64,000 nucleotides of DNA from Agelaius tricolor (lineage: Eukaryota; Chordata; Aves; Passeriformes; Icteridae), in the NCBI GenBank assembly GCA_023055355.1, contig JALJCS010000055.1:1904166-1968165 (forward strand), given 5' to 3'. Every line of letters starts with the position of its first letter. Position 1 is the first letter of the stretch. Positions 49,116 through 62,262 of this stretch are shown here, in pieces. A program made the translations under genes and the position numbers. The notes below the pieces were generated by a model, which was given only the letters and a program-made list of their open reading frames with translations, searched no databases and was not told the origin of the DNA.

Positions 49116-50062
49116 TCACAGGATCACAGAATCACAGAATGAATCACAGAATGAATCAATCACAGAATCCCAGAATGAATCAATCACAGAATCCCAGAAT
49201 GAATCCCTCAATCACAGAATCACAGAATCAATCACAGAATCAATCAATCACAGAATGAATCAATCACAGAATCCCAGAATGAATCACAGAATCACAGAAT
49301 GAATCCCTCAATCACAGAATCACAGAATGAATCACAGAATCACAGAATGAATCACAGGATCACAGAATCAATCACAGAATGAATCCCTCAATCACAGAAT
49401 CAATCACAGATTCACAGAATCCCAGAATCAATCACAGAATCCCAGAATCCCAGAATCAATCCCAGAATCAATCACAGAATCACAGAATCAATCCCAGAAT
49501 CAATCCCAAAATCAATCCCAGAATCACAGAATGAATCATAGAATCAATCCCAGAATCAATCCCAGAATCCCAGAATCAATCCCAGAATCAATCCCAAAAT
49601 CTATCCCAGAATCAATCCCAGAATCCCAGAATCAATCCCAGAATCACAGAATGAATCACAGAATCCCAGAATCAATCACAGAATCACTCCCAGAATCAAT
49701 CCCAGAATCCCAGAATCAATCCCAGAATCAATCACAGAATCAATCCCAGAATCAATCCCAGAATCACAGAATGAATCACAGAATCCCAGAATCAATCACA
49801 GAATCACTCCCAGAATCAATCCCAGAATCACAGAATCAATCCCAGAATCAATCCCAGAATCAATCCCAGAATCACAGAATGAATCACAGAATCAATCCCA
49901 GAATCACAGAGTCAATCCCAGAATCAATCACAGAATCAATCCCAGAATCCCAGAATCAATCCCAGAATCACAGAATCAATCCCAGAATCCCAGAATCAAT
50001 CCCAGAATCAATCCCAGAATCAATCCCAGAATCAATCCCAGAACCAATCCCAGAATCAATCC
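49116..50062 (-). repeat. Expanded CR1 3-prime octamer tail (TCACAGAA/TCCCAGAA)
   Basis: CR1 elements end in a short run of an octamer of the ATTCTATG type. Here its complement, mainly AATCACAGAATCCCAGAATC and AATGAATCACAG, runs for about 950 bp and joins the CR1 body at 50063. Confidence 0.88.
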
Positions 50063-52760
<2,698 letters not shown>

Positions 52761-52791
52761 GGGGCACATCCAGGACTCTGTTCTGTTCCAG

Positions 52792-52811
52792 GTGTGGTGC
52801 TAGGTGCCCCT
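52792..52811 (+). pseudogene. Exon-like start interrupted by pentamer array
   Basis: After a good acceptor (gttctgttccag) the phase-1 continuation of exon 11 reads G-VVLGAP, close to the family text after exon 11 as I remember it (GMALGAP). Eight bases later the GGAAT array begins and no donor is seen. A second acceptor followed by similar text (LVLAAPEG) lies at 53702. Confidence 0.35.
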
Positions 52812-53574
52812 AACAGTGGAATGGAGTGGAATGGAGTGGAATGGAGTGGAATGGAGTGGAAAGGAAAGGAAAGGAAAGGAAAGGAAAGGAAAGGAAAGGA
52901 AAGGAAAGGAAAGGAAAGGAAAGGAAAGGAAAGGAAAGGAAAGGAAAGGAAAGGAAAGGAAAGGAAAGGATGGAATAGAGTGGAATGGAATGGAATAGAA
53001 TGGAAAGGAATGGAAGGGAACGGAATGGAAGGGAACGGAATGGAATGGAGTGGAATGGAGTGGAATGGAATGGAATGGAATGGAATGGAATGGAATGGAA
53101 TGGAATGGAATGGAATGGAATGGAATGGAAAGGAAAGAATGGAATGGAGTGGAATGGAATGGAATGGAACGGAATAGAATAGAATGGAAAGGAATGGAAT
53201 AGAATGGAATAGAATGGAATGGAGCAGAATGGAATAGAATAGAATGGAATGGAATGGAATAGAATAGAATAGAATAGAATAGAATAGAATAGAATAGAAT
53301 AGAGTGGAATAGAATAGAGTGGAGTGGAATGGAATGGAATGGTGTGGAATGGAATAGAATGGAATGGAAGGGAATAGAATAGAGTAGAATGGAATGGAAT
53401 GGAATGGAATGGAATAAAATAAAATAGAATGGAATGGAATGGAATGGAATGGAATGGAATGGAATGGAATAGAGTGGAATGGAATAGAGTGGAGTGGAAT
53501 GGAGTGGAATGGAATGGAATGGAATAGAATAGAATAGAATAGAATAGAATAGAATAGAATAGAATAATAGTTCA
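52812..53574. repeat. Pentamer array: GGAAT, GGAAA, AGAAT
   Basis: About 150 pentamers. A pure GGAAA block (about 52856-52970) lies within GGAAT repeats; the right end is mostly AGAAT. Open frames in all phases are artefacts. Confidence 0.98.
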
Positions 53575-53751
53575 GCCCCCTGGCTCAGTGCAGTCAGATG
53601 CATCCTACAGGTGCCCTCCCCTGCTCTGTTCCCCGCTCCCTGCTGCTTCCCTGCTGCCTCCCAGCTCTCTGTGCCCCTCTCTCTGTCTCTCTGTGCTGCA
53701 GGTTTGGTGCTGGCTGCCCCCGAGGGCTGCAGCCCGTCCCCCTCATCCCAG

Positions 53752-53864
53752 GCCGCCGTGCCCTCCTGCCCTGCTCGGCCCCGCAGCCGCCCGGGCTCCC
53801 CCCGGCCCAGCAGCAGCAGCAGCAGCAGCAGCAGCCGCCCATCAGCAGCCCCATCATGTCCCAG
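53752..53864 (+). CDS. R3HDM2: R3HDM2 coding exon 12 (polyglutamine exon, internal acceptor)
   Basis: With the acceptor at 53750-53751 (ccctcatcccag) this 113-nt exon joins exon 11 (phase 1) and exon 13 (phase 0) in frame. It encodes residues 392-429: GRRALLPCSAPQPPGLPPA, nine glutamines from a pure (CAG)9 at 53808-53834, then PPISSPIMSQ. The block LLPC followed by polyQ and ending in SQ matches the family. A second acceptor at 53700-53701 (gtgctgcag) would add 50 nt and shift the frame, although its first codons resemble the family text at this point. The upstream intron is filled by GGAAT-type pentamers. The choice of start is therefore uncertain; the 3-prime end is firm. Confidence 0.72.
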
Positions 53865-54124
53865 GTGAGTCCCACGGGGCAATTTGGGGGGGTAAAATGT
53901 GGTTCATAACCTTGCTAGAATACATCTGCCTATTTTCTGTTTCTTGCTTTACTTGGTTTTCTTAACACGATGCAGAAATTCTCAGGAAATTCTCAGGAAA
54001 TTTAGATCACGACTCAAAGTTTGTCTCATTTTTGAAGACAAACTGAAAGTAATTCAGCTTTTTTGCTGAAGCAGTAATTCTGCTTTTTTTTTGCTGGCAT
54101 TAAGCGTTGCTGTGTGCAAAAAAA

Positions 54125-54700
54125 CCCCAATCACTTGTGTTGAAATTTTAGAAGTTTAATAGTAATAAAATAATAGTTCTAAAATAGTTATAATAATAGT
54201 AATAAATAATAGTCAAAAGTTAGTTATGCTAATATATTAGTAGTAACTTTTTGCTAATATATTAGTAGTAACTTTTTGCTAATATATTAGTAATAACTTT
54301 TTGCTAATATGTTAGTAATAACTTTTTGCTAATATATTAGTAATAACTTTTTACTAATATATCAGTAATAACTTTTTACTAATATATTAGTAAAAAGTTA
54401 GTTATACTAATATTAGAAATAAATAGTTATAGTTAGTAGTTATAGTTAATAGTTATAGTTAATAGTTATAATTAATAGTTATATTAGTTAATAGATATAT
54501 TAGTTAATATATATATTAGTTAATATATATATTAGTTAATAGTTATATTTAGTTTATAGTCATAATTAGCTATATTTAGTTTATAGTTATAATTAATAGT
54601 TATATTAGTTAATAGATATATTAGTTAATAGTTATATAACCATTAGTAATAGTAATAATATAAAAATAGTTATAAAAATTAGAACAATACAAATTTGGGC
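54125..54700. repeat. AT-rich array (TAATATATTAGTAATAACTT, TTAATAGTTATAG)
   Basis: In intron 12. The left part has seven units of CTAATATATTAGTAATAAC; the right part has TTAGTTAATAGTTATA words. Confidence 0.92.
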
Positions 54701-54744
54701 AATCAGAATTAGGACAATAAAGGACAATAAAAGCAAACAATTGG

Positions 54745-54800
54745 ACCAGGTGTCCTGAGGTCCCTCCCAACCTGGGCAGTTCCATGGTTCTCAGAAGGGA
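54745..54800 (+). mobile_element. Sense CR1 3-prime end fragment
   Basis: CAGGTGTCCTGAGGTCCCTC, CCAACCTGGGCAGTTCC and ATGGTTCTC match a CR1 3-prime terminus. It is short and without a tail expansion. Confidence 0.5.
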
Positions 54801-55190
54801 AGAACCTTCTGGAAAAGCTTTTACTACAGGTATCAGGAGCAGCTTCCAGCTGTAGCACAGGGGGAACTGATATTTTTTGGGCTCTGGAGGGGCTCCAGGG
54901 GTTGTGGATTTGTTTGTGGAGGATCCTGAGCCTCGAGGAATGAGCTGGGGTGTCTGTCTGGAGCTGGGATAGCAGAGAGCCTGGGTGGGATCTCAGGCTG
55001 GGGTTTCAGTCTGGATCTTCTGCTGTCTGATCCAAGGGTTTAGAGCCTGGAATGAAATGATCTCAGGTTGTTTGGGTGTTGGTGAAGGATCTGGAAATGC
55101 ACCATGCCCGTGTCCATCCAAAGGTGCAATCAAAGCATCAGCCCCCCCACCCAGCAGTGACCATTGGTGCCCAAAGCACAGGGTGGGCTT
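54801..55190. other. Unique part of intron 12
   Basis: No repeat and no coding resemblance recognised. Confidence 0.5.
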
Positions 55191-55978
55191 CAGTGAGGGG
55201 CTTTAGTGAGGGGTTTCAGTGAGGGGTTTCAGTGAGGGGTTTTAGTGAGGGGTTTTAGTGAGGGGTTTCAGTGAGGGGTTTCAGTGAGGGGTTTTAGTGA
55301 GGGGTTTCAGTGAGGGGTTTAGTGAGGGGTTTCAGTGAGGGGTTTCAGTGAGGGGTTTCAGTGAAGGGTTTCAGTGAGGGGTTTAGTGAGGGGTTTCAGT
55401 GAGGGGTTTAGTGAGGGGTTTCAGTGAAGGGTTTCAGTGAGGGGTTTAGTGAGGGGTTTCAGTGAAGGGTTTAGTGAGGGGTTTCAGTGAGGGGTTTAGT
55501 GAGGGGTTTCAGTGAAGGGTTTCAGTGAGGGGCTTTAGTGAGGGGTTTTAGTGAGGGGTTTAGTGAGGGGTTTCAGTGAGGGGCTTTAGTGAGGGGTTTT
55601 AGTGAGGGGTTTCAGTGAGGGGTTTCAGTGAGGGGTTTCAGTGAGGGGTTTCAGTGAGGGGCTTCAGTGAGGGGTTTCAGTGAAGGGTTTCAGTGAGGGG
55701 TTTCAGTGAGGGGTTTAGTGAGGGGTTTCAGTGAGGGGTTTAGTGAGGGGTTTCAGTGAGGGGTTTCAGTGAGGGGTTTTAGTGAGGGGTTTCAGTGAGG
55801 GGTTTCAGTGAAGGGTTTCAGTGAGGGGTTTCAGTGAGGGGTTTCAGTGAGGGGCTTCAGTGAGGGGTTTCAGTGAAGGGTTTCAGTGAGGGGTTTTAGT
55901 GAGGGGTTTCAGTGAGGGGTTTCAGTGAAGGGTTTCAGTGAAGGGTTTTAGTGAGGGGTTTCAGTGAGGGGTTTCAGT
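55190..55978. repeat. GGGGTTTCAGTGA array (12-13 bp)
   Basis: About 62 units, variants GGGGTTTTAGTGA, GGGGTTTAGTGA and AGGGTTTCAGTGA. Evenly spaced runs of four G could form long-loop quadruplexes. Confidence 0.97.
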
Positions 55979-56189
55979 CTCATCAAGTGCTCCAGGTGAC
56001 ACAGAGGGGTCCCTGTGGAAGGTGAGTGGGCACCAGGAGCACTGTGGGCAGTGCTGGGAGCAGCAGAGACACCTGGGCTGTGCCTGATGGGTGGGTGGTG
56101 GATACTGCCCTGGATGGTTCCTGTGCTTCCCAAGGCCCTGCAAGGCTCCTCTGTGTTTGCAGTTGGCTCACTTGACACTAACCTGGTTG

Positions 56190-57205
56190 TTCCTTCTTTC
56201 TCTCCTTCCTTCCTTCCTTCCTCCTTCCTTCCTTCCTTCCTTCCTTCCTTCCTTCCTTCCTTCCTTCCTTCCTTCCTTCCTTCCTTCCTTCCTTCCTTCC
56301 TTCCTTCCTTCCTTCCTTCCTTCCTTCCTTCCTTCCTTCCTTCCTTCCTTCCTTCCTTCCTTCCTTCCTTCCTTCCTTCCTTCCTTCCTCCCTTCCTCCC
56401 TCCCTTCCTCCCTCCCTCCTTCCCTCCCTCCCTTCCTTCATTTTCCTCCTTCCTCCCTCCTTTTCCTCTGTTTTCCTCCCTCCTTTCCCTTAATTTTCCT
56501 CCTTCCTCCCTCCCTTTTCCTTCCCCCTTTTTCCTTCATTTTCCTCCTCCCTTTTCTTCCCTTTTTGTTCTTCCTTTTCCTCTCTTTCCTTCCCCCTTTT
56601 CCCTCATTTTCCTCCTACCTTTTCCTCCCTTTTCCTCCCTCCTTTTCCTTCCTTTCCCTTCATTTTCCTTCTCCTTCTTCTCTCCTCCCTTTCCTCCTTT
56701 TCCTCCCTTTCCTTCCTTTCCTCCCTTTCTTTCCTCTTCCTTTTCCTCCCTTTCCCTTCCATCCTTTCCTTCATTTCCTTCTTCCCTTTTCCTTCATTTT
56801 CCTCCTTCCTCCCTCCCTTTTCCTCCCTTTTCCTTCCCCTTTTCCTTCATTTTCCTCCCTCCTTTTCCTCCATTTTCCTTCCTTCTTTTCCTCCCTTTTC
56901 CTTCCTTCTTTTCCTCCCTTTTCCTCCATTTTCCTCCTTCATTTTCCTCCCTCCTTTTCCTCCATTTTCCTTCCTTCTTTTCCTCCCTTTTCCTTCCTTC
57001 TTTTCCTCCCTTTTCCTCCCTTTTCCTTCCCCCTTTTCCTCCATTTTCCTTCCCCCTTTTCCTTCATTTTCCTCCCTCCTTTTCCTCCATTTTCCTCCCT
57101 TCTTTTCCTCCCTTTTCCTTCCTTCTTTTCCTCCCTTTTCCTCCATTTTCCTTCCTCCTTTCCCTCCCTTTTCCTCCATTTTCCTCCCTCCTCTCCCTGC
57201 CCATC
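56190..57205. repeat. (CCTT)n followed by TTTTCCTCC array
   Basis: A nearly pure CCTT tetranucleotide run at about 56206-56390, then 800 bp of TTTTCCTCCCTCC words. It continues to within 20 bp of exon 13. Confidence 0.98.
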
Positions 57206-57222
57206 CCTCTCTGCTGGTGTAG

Positions 57223-57312
57223 CCGGTGCCGGCGCTGCAGCCCGTTCCGTACTCTCCAAGCTCCTGCCCCCAAGTCCTCCTGCCAGTCTCTCCACCCCAG
57301 CAGTACAACCTG
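57223..57312 (+). CDS. R3HDM2: R3HDM2 coding exon 13 (in-frame cassette)
   Basis: A 90-nt exon between ctgctggtgtag and the weak donor gtacaa, phase 0 on both sides. It encodes residues 430-459: PVPALQPVPYSPSSCPQ then VLLPVSPPQQYNL. QVLLPVSPPQQYN occurs in R3HDM family proteins including ARPP21, often as an alternatively used exon. Phase and weak donor fit a skippable cassette. Directly upstream lie 1 kb of C/T array, which merges into the polypyrimidine tract. Confidence 0.85.
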
Positions 57313-57477
57313 GTACAAACCCCCGTTCCTCTTCTGCTCTGTCTCTTGTGCTCTGTGCTGTGTTTGTGTTCTGTGAGCTTGTGCTGATCAGGTGTGTCCC
57401 AAACACCCCCCCTGGGGCTGGGATCCACCCAGCTCTGGGGTCCCTGAGGCCACGGCACCGCCACTGCTGGCTGGGAA

Positions 57478-59300
57478 GAGCAAATTGAGAGCTCCCAGAG
57501 CCACCCAGCAATGCCTGAGGCCATGGGACCACCACTGCTGGCTGGGAAGAGCAAATTGAGAGCTCCCAGAGCCACCCAGCAATGCCTGAGGCCATGGGAC
57601 CACCACTGCTGGCTGGGAAGAGCAAATTGAGAGCTCCCAGAGCCACCCAGCAATGCCTAAGGCCACCACTGCTGGAGTGGTGGCTTGAAAAGAGCCTGGG
57701 AAGAGCAAATTCAGAGCTCCCAGAGCCACCCAGCAGATGCCTGAGGCCATGGGACCACCAGTGCTGCTTGGGAAGAGCAAATCCCAAGCCCAGAGCTCCC
57801 CAGCAGATGCCTTGGAAAGAGCCTGGGAAGAGCAAATTCAGAGCTCCCAGAGCTCCCCAGCAATGCCTGAGGCCACCACTGCTGGATTGGTGGCCTTGGG
57901 AAGAGCAAATTCCAAGCCCAGAGCTCCCCAGAAGATGCCTGAGGCCACAGGACCACCAGTGCTGGAGTGGTGGCCTTGGGAAGAGCAAATTCAGAGCTCC
58001 CAAAAAGATGCCTGAGGCCACCACTGTTGGACTGGTGGCCTTGGAAAGAGCAAATCCCAAGCCCTGAGCTCCCCAGAAGATGCCTTGGAAAGAGTCTGGG
58101 AAGAGCAAATCCCAAGCCCAGAGCTCTCAGCAGATGCCTGAGGCCGCCACTGCTGGATTGGTGGCTTGGGAAGAGCCTGGGAAGAGCAAATTCAGAGCTC
58201 CCAGAGCTCCCAAAAAGATGGATGAGGCCATGGGACCAGAAGAGCCTGGGAAGAGCAAATTCCAAGCCCAGAGCTCTCAGCAGATGCCTGAGGCCACAGG
58301 ACCACCAGTGCTGGAGTGGTGGCCTTGGGAAGAGCCTGGGAAGAGCAAATTCAGAGCTCCCAAAAAAATGCCTGAGGCCACTACTGTTGGACTGGTGGCC
58401 TTGGAAAGAGCAAATCCCAAGCCCTGAGCTCCTCAGCAGATCCCTGAGGCCATGGGACCACCAGTGCTGCTTGGGAAGAGAAATTCAGAGCTCCCAGAGC
58501 TCCCCAGCAGATGCCTGAGGCCACCACTGCTGGATTGGTGGGTTGGGAAGAGCCTGGGAAGAGCAAATTCAGAGCTCCCAGAGCCACCCAGCAATGCCTG
58601 AGGCCACAGGACCACCAGTGCTGGAGTGGTGGCCTTGGGAAGAGCAAATTCCAAGCCCAGAGCTCCCCAGCAGATGCCTTGGGAAGAGCCTGGGAAGAGC
58701 AAATTCAGAGCTCCCAAAAAAATGCCTGAGGCCACCACTGTTGGACTGGTGGCCTTGGAAAGAGCAAATTCCAAGCCCAGAGCTCCCCAGCAGATGCCTG
58801 AGGCCACCACTGCTGGATTGGTGGGTTGGGAAGAGCCTGGGAAGAGCAAATTCAGAGCTCCAGAGCTCCCAAAAAGATGCATGAGGCCATGGCACCACCA
58901 GTGCTGGAGTGGTGGCCTTGGGAAGAGCAAATCCCAAGCCCAGAGCTCCCCAGCAGATGCCTTGGGAAGAGCCTGGGAAGAGCAAATTCAGAGCTCTCAG
59001 AGCTCCCAAAAAGATGGATGAGGCCATGGGACCAGAAGAGCCTGGGAAGAGCAAATCCCAAGCCCAGAGCTCCTCAGCAGATGCATGAGGCCACAGGACC
59101 ACCAGTGCTGCTTGGGAAAAGCCTGGGAAGAGCAAGTTCAAAGCCCAGAGCTCCCCAGCAATGCCTGAGGCCACCACTGCTGGATTGGTGGCCTTGGAAA
59201 GATCTGGAAGGAGCCAATTCAGAGCTCCCAGAGCTCCCCAGCAATGCCTGAGGCCACCACTGCTGCACTGGTGGCCTTGCCAAGAGCAAACCCCAAGCCC
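57478..59300. repeat. GC-rich minisatellite, units about 55-110 bp, intron 13
   Basis: Modules: GGGAAGAGCAAATTCAGAGC, TCCCAGAGCTCCCCAGCAG, ATGCCTGAGGCCACCACTGC and TGGATTGGTGGCCTTGG, assembled in changing combinations. Confidence 0.96.
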
Positions 59301-59454
59301 AGAGCTCCCCAGCCGTGCTTGTGCTCATTGTGGGGTCTGGGGGCCGTGGCTGCCCCCGGGGCTCAGCCCAGCCCCTGTGTTGTCCCCACAGGGATCTTTT
59401 GGCAATGTTGTCCCCCGTGGGACGTGGCAGCTGGGCTGGAGTCACCCCTCGTGT

Positions 59455-59960
59455 CCCCACATCTGCTGAGCTCAGCTGGCATGTCCCATGTCCCATGTCC
59501 TGCTCTGGGTCTGTGGCTCGTTTTTGGGGGGCTTCTCTGGGAGAAGGGGTCTGTATTTACCAGCAGAGCTGTGTCCTGCTGCTCCTTTTGTCCCACCTCC
59601 TCCATCCTTTCCCTGTTCCAGGCCAATGAGCTCAGCTGGCATGTCCCATGTCCCGTGTCCTGCTCTGGGTCTGTGCCTCATGTTTGGGGGGCTTCTCTGG
59701 GAGAAGGGGTCTGTATTTACCAGCAGAGCTGTGTCCTACTCTCATTTTGTCCCACCTCCTCCATCCTTGCCCCATTCCAGGCTCTGAGCTCAGCTGGCAT
59801 GTCCCATGTCCCATGTCCTGCTCTGTGCCTCATTTTTGGGGGTGTTTTGGGGAGTTTCTTTGGGAGAAGGGGTCTGTATTTACCAACAGAGCTGTGTCCT
59901 GCTGCCCTTTTTGTCCCACCTCCTCCATCCTTGCCCCGTTCCAGGCCGACGAGCTCAGCA
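59455..59960. repeat. 150-180 bp unit carrying the exon 14 acceptor, three copies
   Basis: Units run from GAGCTCAGCTGGCATGTCCC through GGAGAAGGGGTCTGTATTTA, GAGCTGTGTCCTGCTG and CCACCTCCTCCATCCTT to a TTCCAG acceptor. The acceptors are at 59621, 59780 and 59944; only the last leads into the true exon. Confidence 0.93.
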
Positions 59961-60190
59961 GCCCCTTCGGGCAGATCAGCCTCAGCCGCCAGGGCTCCAC
60001 GGAGGCTCCAGACCCTTCCTCGGGGATGTTCCAGCCCTCGCTGCTGTCCCAGCACCCCCAGCAGCCAGGGTTCATCATGGCAGCTCCTCCTGGGCAGCCC
60101 ATCCCCACCTCCAGCTACTCTGCCTCGGGGCACACGGCCCCCAGCCAGCCGGTGCTGCAGCCCCAGGGCTACATCCAGCCCCCACAGCAG
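59945..60190 (+). CDS. R3HDM2: R3HDM2 coding exon 14
   Basis: A 246-nt exon between gccccgttccag and the weak donor gtgacg, phase 0 on both sides. It encodes residues 460-541, starting ADELSSPFGQISLSRQGSTE and ending QPQGYIQPPQQ. The PFGQxSLSRQGSTE block is the strongest family signature after the SUZ domain. The acceptor and first five codons belong to a 150-bp unit repeated upstream (59455-59944). A G-rich array begins at the donor. Confidence 0.94.
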
Positions 60191-60194
60191 GTGA

Positions 60195-60480
60195 CGGGGA
60201 CACCAGGAGGGTGGGGGGCACCAGGGGGATGGATGGCACCAGGGGATGGAGGGCACCAGGGGGGTTGGAACCAGGGGGAGGGCACCAGGGGATGGAGGGC
60301 ACCAGGGGGGTTGGAACCAGGGGGAGGGCACCAGGGGATGGAGGGCACCAGGGGGAGGGCACCAGGGGGAGGGCACCAGGGGGTGGCACCAGGGGATGGA
60401 GGGCACCAGGGATAGGGCACCAGGGGATGGAGGGCACCAGGGGGAGGGCACCCAGGGGGATGGAGGGCACCAGGGGCTCA
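60195..60480. repeat. G-rich array (GGGCACCAGGGG) after the exon 14 donor
   Basis: Words GATGGAGGGCACCAGGGGG and TTGGAACCAGGGGGAGGGCA repeat for about 285 bp, starting five bases after the donor. Dense G runs with short loops favour quadruplex formation. Confidence 0.94.
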
Positions 60481-60489
60481 TAGGGGAAT

Positions 60490-60540
60490 TGAGATTCTGA
60501 CTCTACTGTCAGATTCTTAGAGGGCTAATTTATTATTATA
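60490..60540 (+). mobile_element. Start of the dispersed LTR-like element, first copy
   Basis: GAGATTCTGACTCTACTGTC and TTAGAGGGCTAATTTATTAT parallel 61365-61410; the element then dissolves into a TTATA/TTACA pentamer array. Confidence 0.5.
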
Positions 60541-61280
60541 TTGTATTGTATTGTATTGTATTGTATTGTATTATATTATATTATATTATATTATATTACA
60601 TTACATTATATTATATTATATTATATTATATTATATTACATTACATTATATTATATTATATTATATTACATTACATTATATTACATTATATTATATTACA
60701 TTATATTACATTATATTATATTACATTACATTACATTATATTATGTTATATTATATTATATTATATTACATTACATTATATTACATTACATTACATTACA
60801 TTATATTATATTACATTACATTATATTACATTATATTATATTACATTACATTACATTATATTACATTATATTATATTATATTATATTATATTAATTATGT
60901 CGTATCGTATCATACCATATTACATTATTATATCATAGCATGTTATTTCATACTGTTATAATATTAAATGATACTATTTTTTATGGTATTATACACTACA
61001 TTGCATTACATTACATGAAGTGATATATTACATGATATTACATTATATTACATTATATATCATATCATACCATATCATGTTGTTATGATATTATATGATA
61101 TTATTTTATAAGGTATGATACATTGCATTGCATTATATTACATGATATTACATGATATCATATTACATAATATTATATAATATTGCTATTATATTATATT
61201 GCTATTATATATGATAATATAATATAATATAATATAATATAATATAATATAATATAATATAATATAATTTATTATATCAT
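60538..61280. repeat. ATATT/ACATT pentamer array and derivatives
   Basis: TATTG, then TATTA and CATTA pentamers, very regular to 60890 and degenerate to 61190, ending in a (TATAA)n run at about 61210-61268. Confidence 0.96.
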
Positions 61281-61359
61281 ATTTTAATCCATCTGGGACA
61301 TCCCCAGACCTGCTGGGGAGGGGGTCCCTGTGGTATTTTTGGGGTTCCTCAGATGGAGA

Positions 61360-61862
61360 AGGAGTTGAGAATCTGACTCCATGTTCTTAGAAGGCTAATT
61401 TATTATTATATTATATTATATTATATTATATTATATTATATCATATTATATCATTTTTATAATATTATACGATATTATTTTATATAGTATGATATATTGC
61501 ATTATATTATATAATATAATATTAATATATTATATTATATTATATTATATTATATTATATTATATTATATTATATTTATACTAGAACTATACTAAAGAAT
61601 AGAGAAAGGATACAGACAGAAGGCTACAAAGAATTGATAATGAAAACTCCTGACTCATTCCAGAGTCCTGACACAGCCTGGCCATGCTTGGTCATCAAAT
61701 CCAAAACAATTCACACGTTGGATAAAAAAAAAATCTCCAACCACATCGCAGAGCAGCAAAACACAGGAGAAACAAACCAGCAAATCATAATTTACATTTC
61801 ATTCCTGAGGCCTCTCAGCTTCTGGGGAGAAAAAAAAAAATCCTAACGAAAGGATTTTCCAT
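61360..61862 (+). mobile_element. Dispersed LTR-like element, most complete copy
   Basis: AATCTGACTCCATGTTCTTAG, a (TATTA)n expansion at 61405-61575, ACTATACTAAAGAATAGAG, GGATACAGACAGAAGGCTAC, AGTCCTGACACAGCCTGGCC, CATTCCTGAGGCCTCTCAGC and CTAACGAAAGGATTTTCC. I recognise this order from passerine interspersed repeats, probably a solitary LTR. No protein-coding part is present. Confidence 0.55.
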
Positions 61863-62195
61863 AAAATATATATAAAATATATATAAAATATATATATAAA
61901 ATATATATAAAATATATATAAAATATATATATATAAAAGATATATAAAATATATATATATAATATATAATATATATATATAAATATATAAAAGATATATA
62001 AAATATATATAAAAATATATAAAAATATATATAAAAATATATATAAAATATATATTTTATATATATTAAAATATATATAAAATATATATAAAATATGTAT
62101 AAAAATATATATAAAAAATATATATAATATATATAAAATATATATATAAAATATATATAAAATATACATAAAATATATATAAAATATATAAAAAT
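61860..62195. repeat. AAATATATATA array before exon 15
   Basis: About 335 bp of AAATATATATAAAATATATA words, grown from the end of the LTR-like element and reaching to 68 bp before the exon 15 acceptor. Confidence 0.95.
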
Positions 62196-62262
62196 CAGCT
62201 TTCTTGCTCCTGCTCCTTGCTGTGCTCACACCCCTGGGTTGTTTTCTTTTTGCCCCTGACAG

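Noticed and set aside
52800..53882. Long frames with MEWNG or SIPFH periods
   Set aside because: Pentamer arrays cycle through all frames without stops.
56015..57488. Frames of about 460 codons rich in Pro/Ser/Phe
   Set aside because: Product of the CCTT and TTTTCCTCC arrays; only the 30 codons of exon 13 inside are supported.
57478..59300. GC-rich frames of 150-390 codons in intron 13 on both strands
   Set aside because: Modules are shuffled and frames shift between units; no resemblance to known proteins.
60538..60961. Tyr/Ile-rich frames in the AT pentamer array
   Set aside because: Low-complexity repeats lacking G/C; no coding evidence.
61360..61862. A complete endogenous retrovirus around the LTR-like element
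   Set aside because: No gag, pol or env resemblance and no paired second LTR; at most a solitary LTR.
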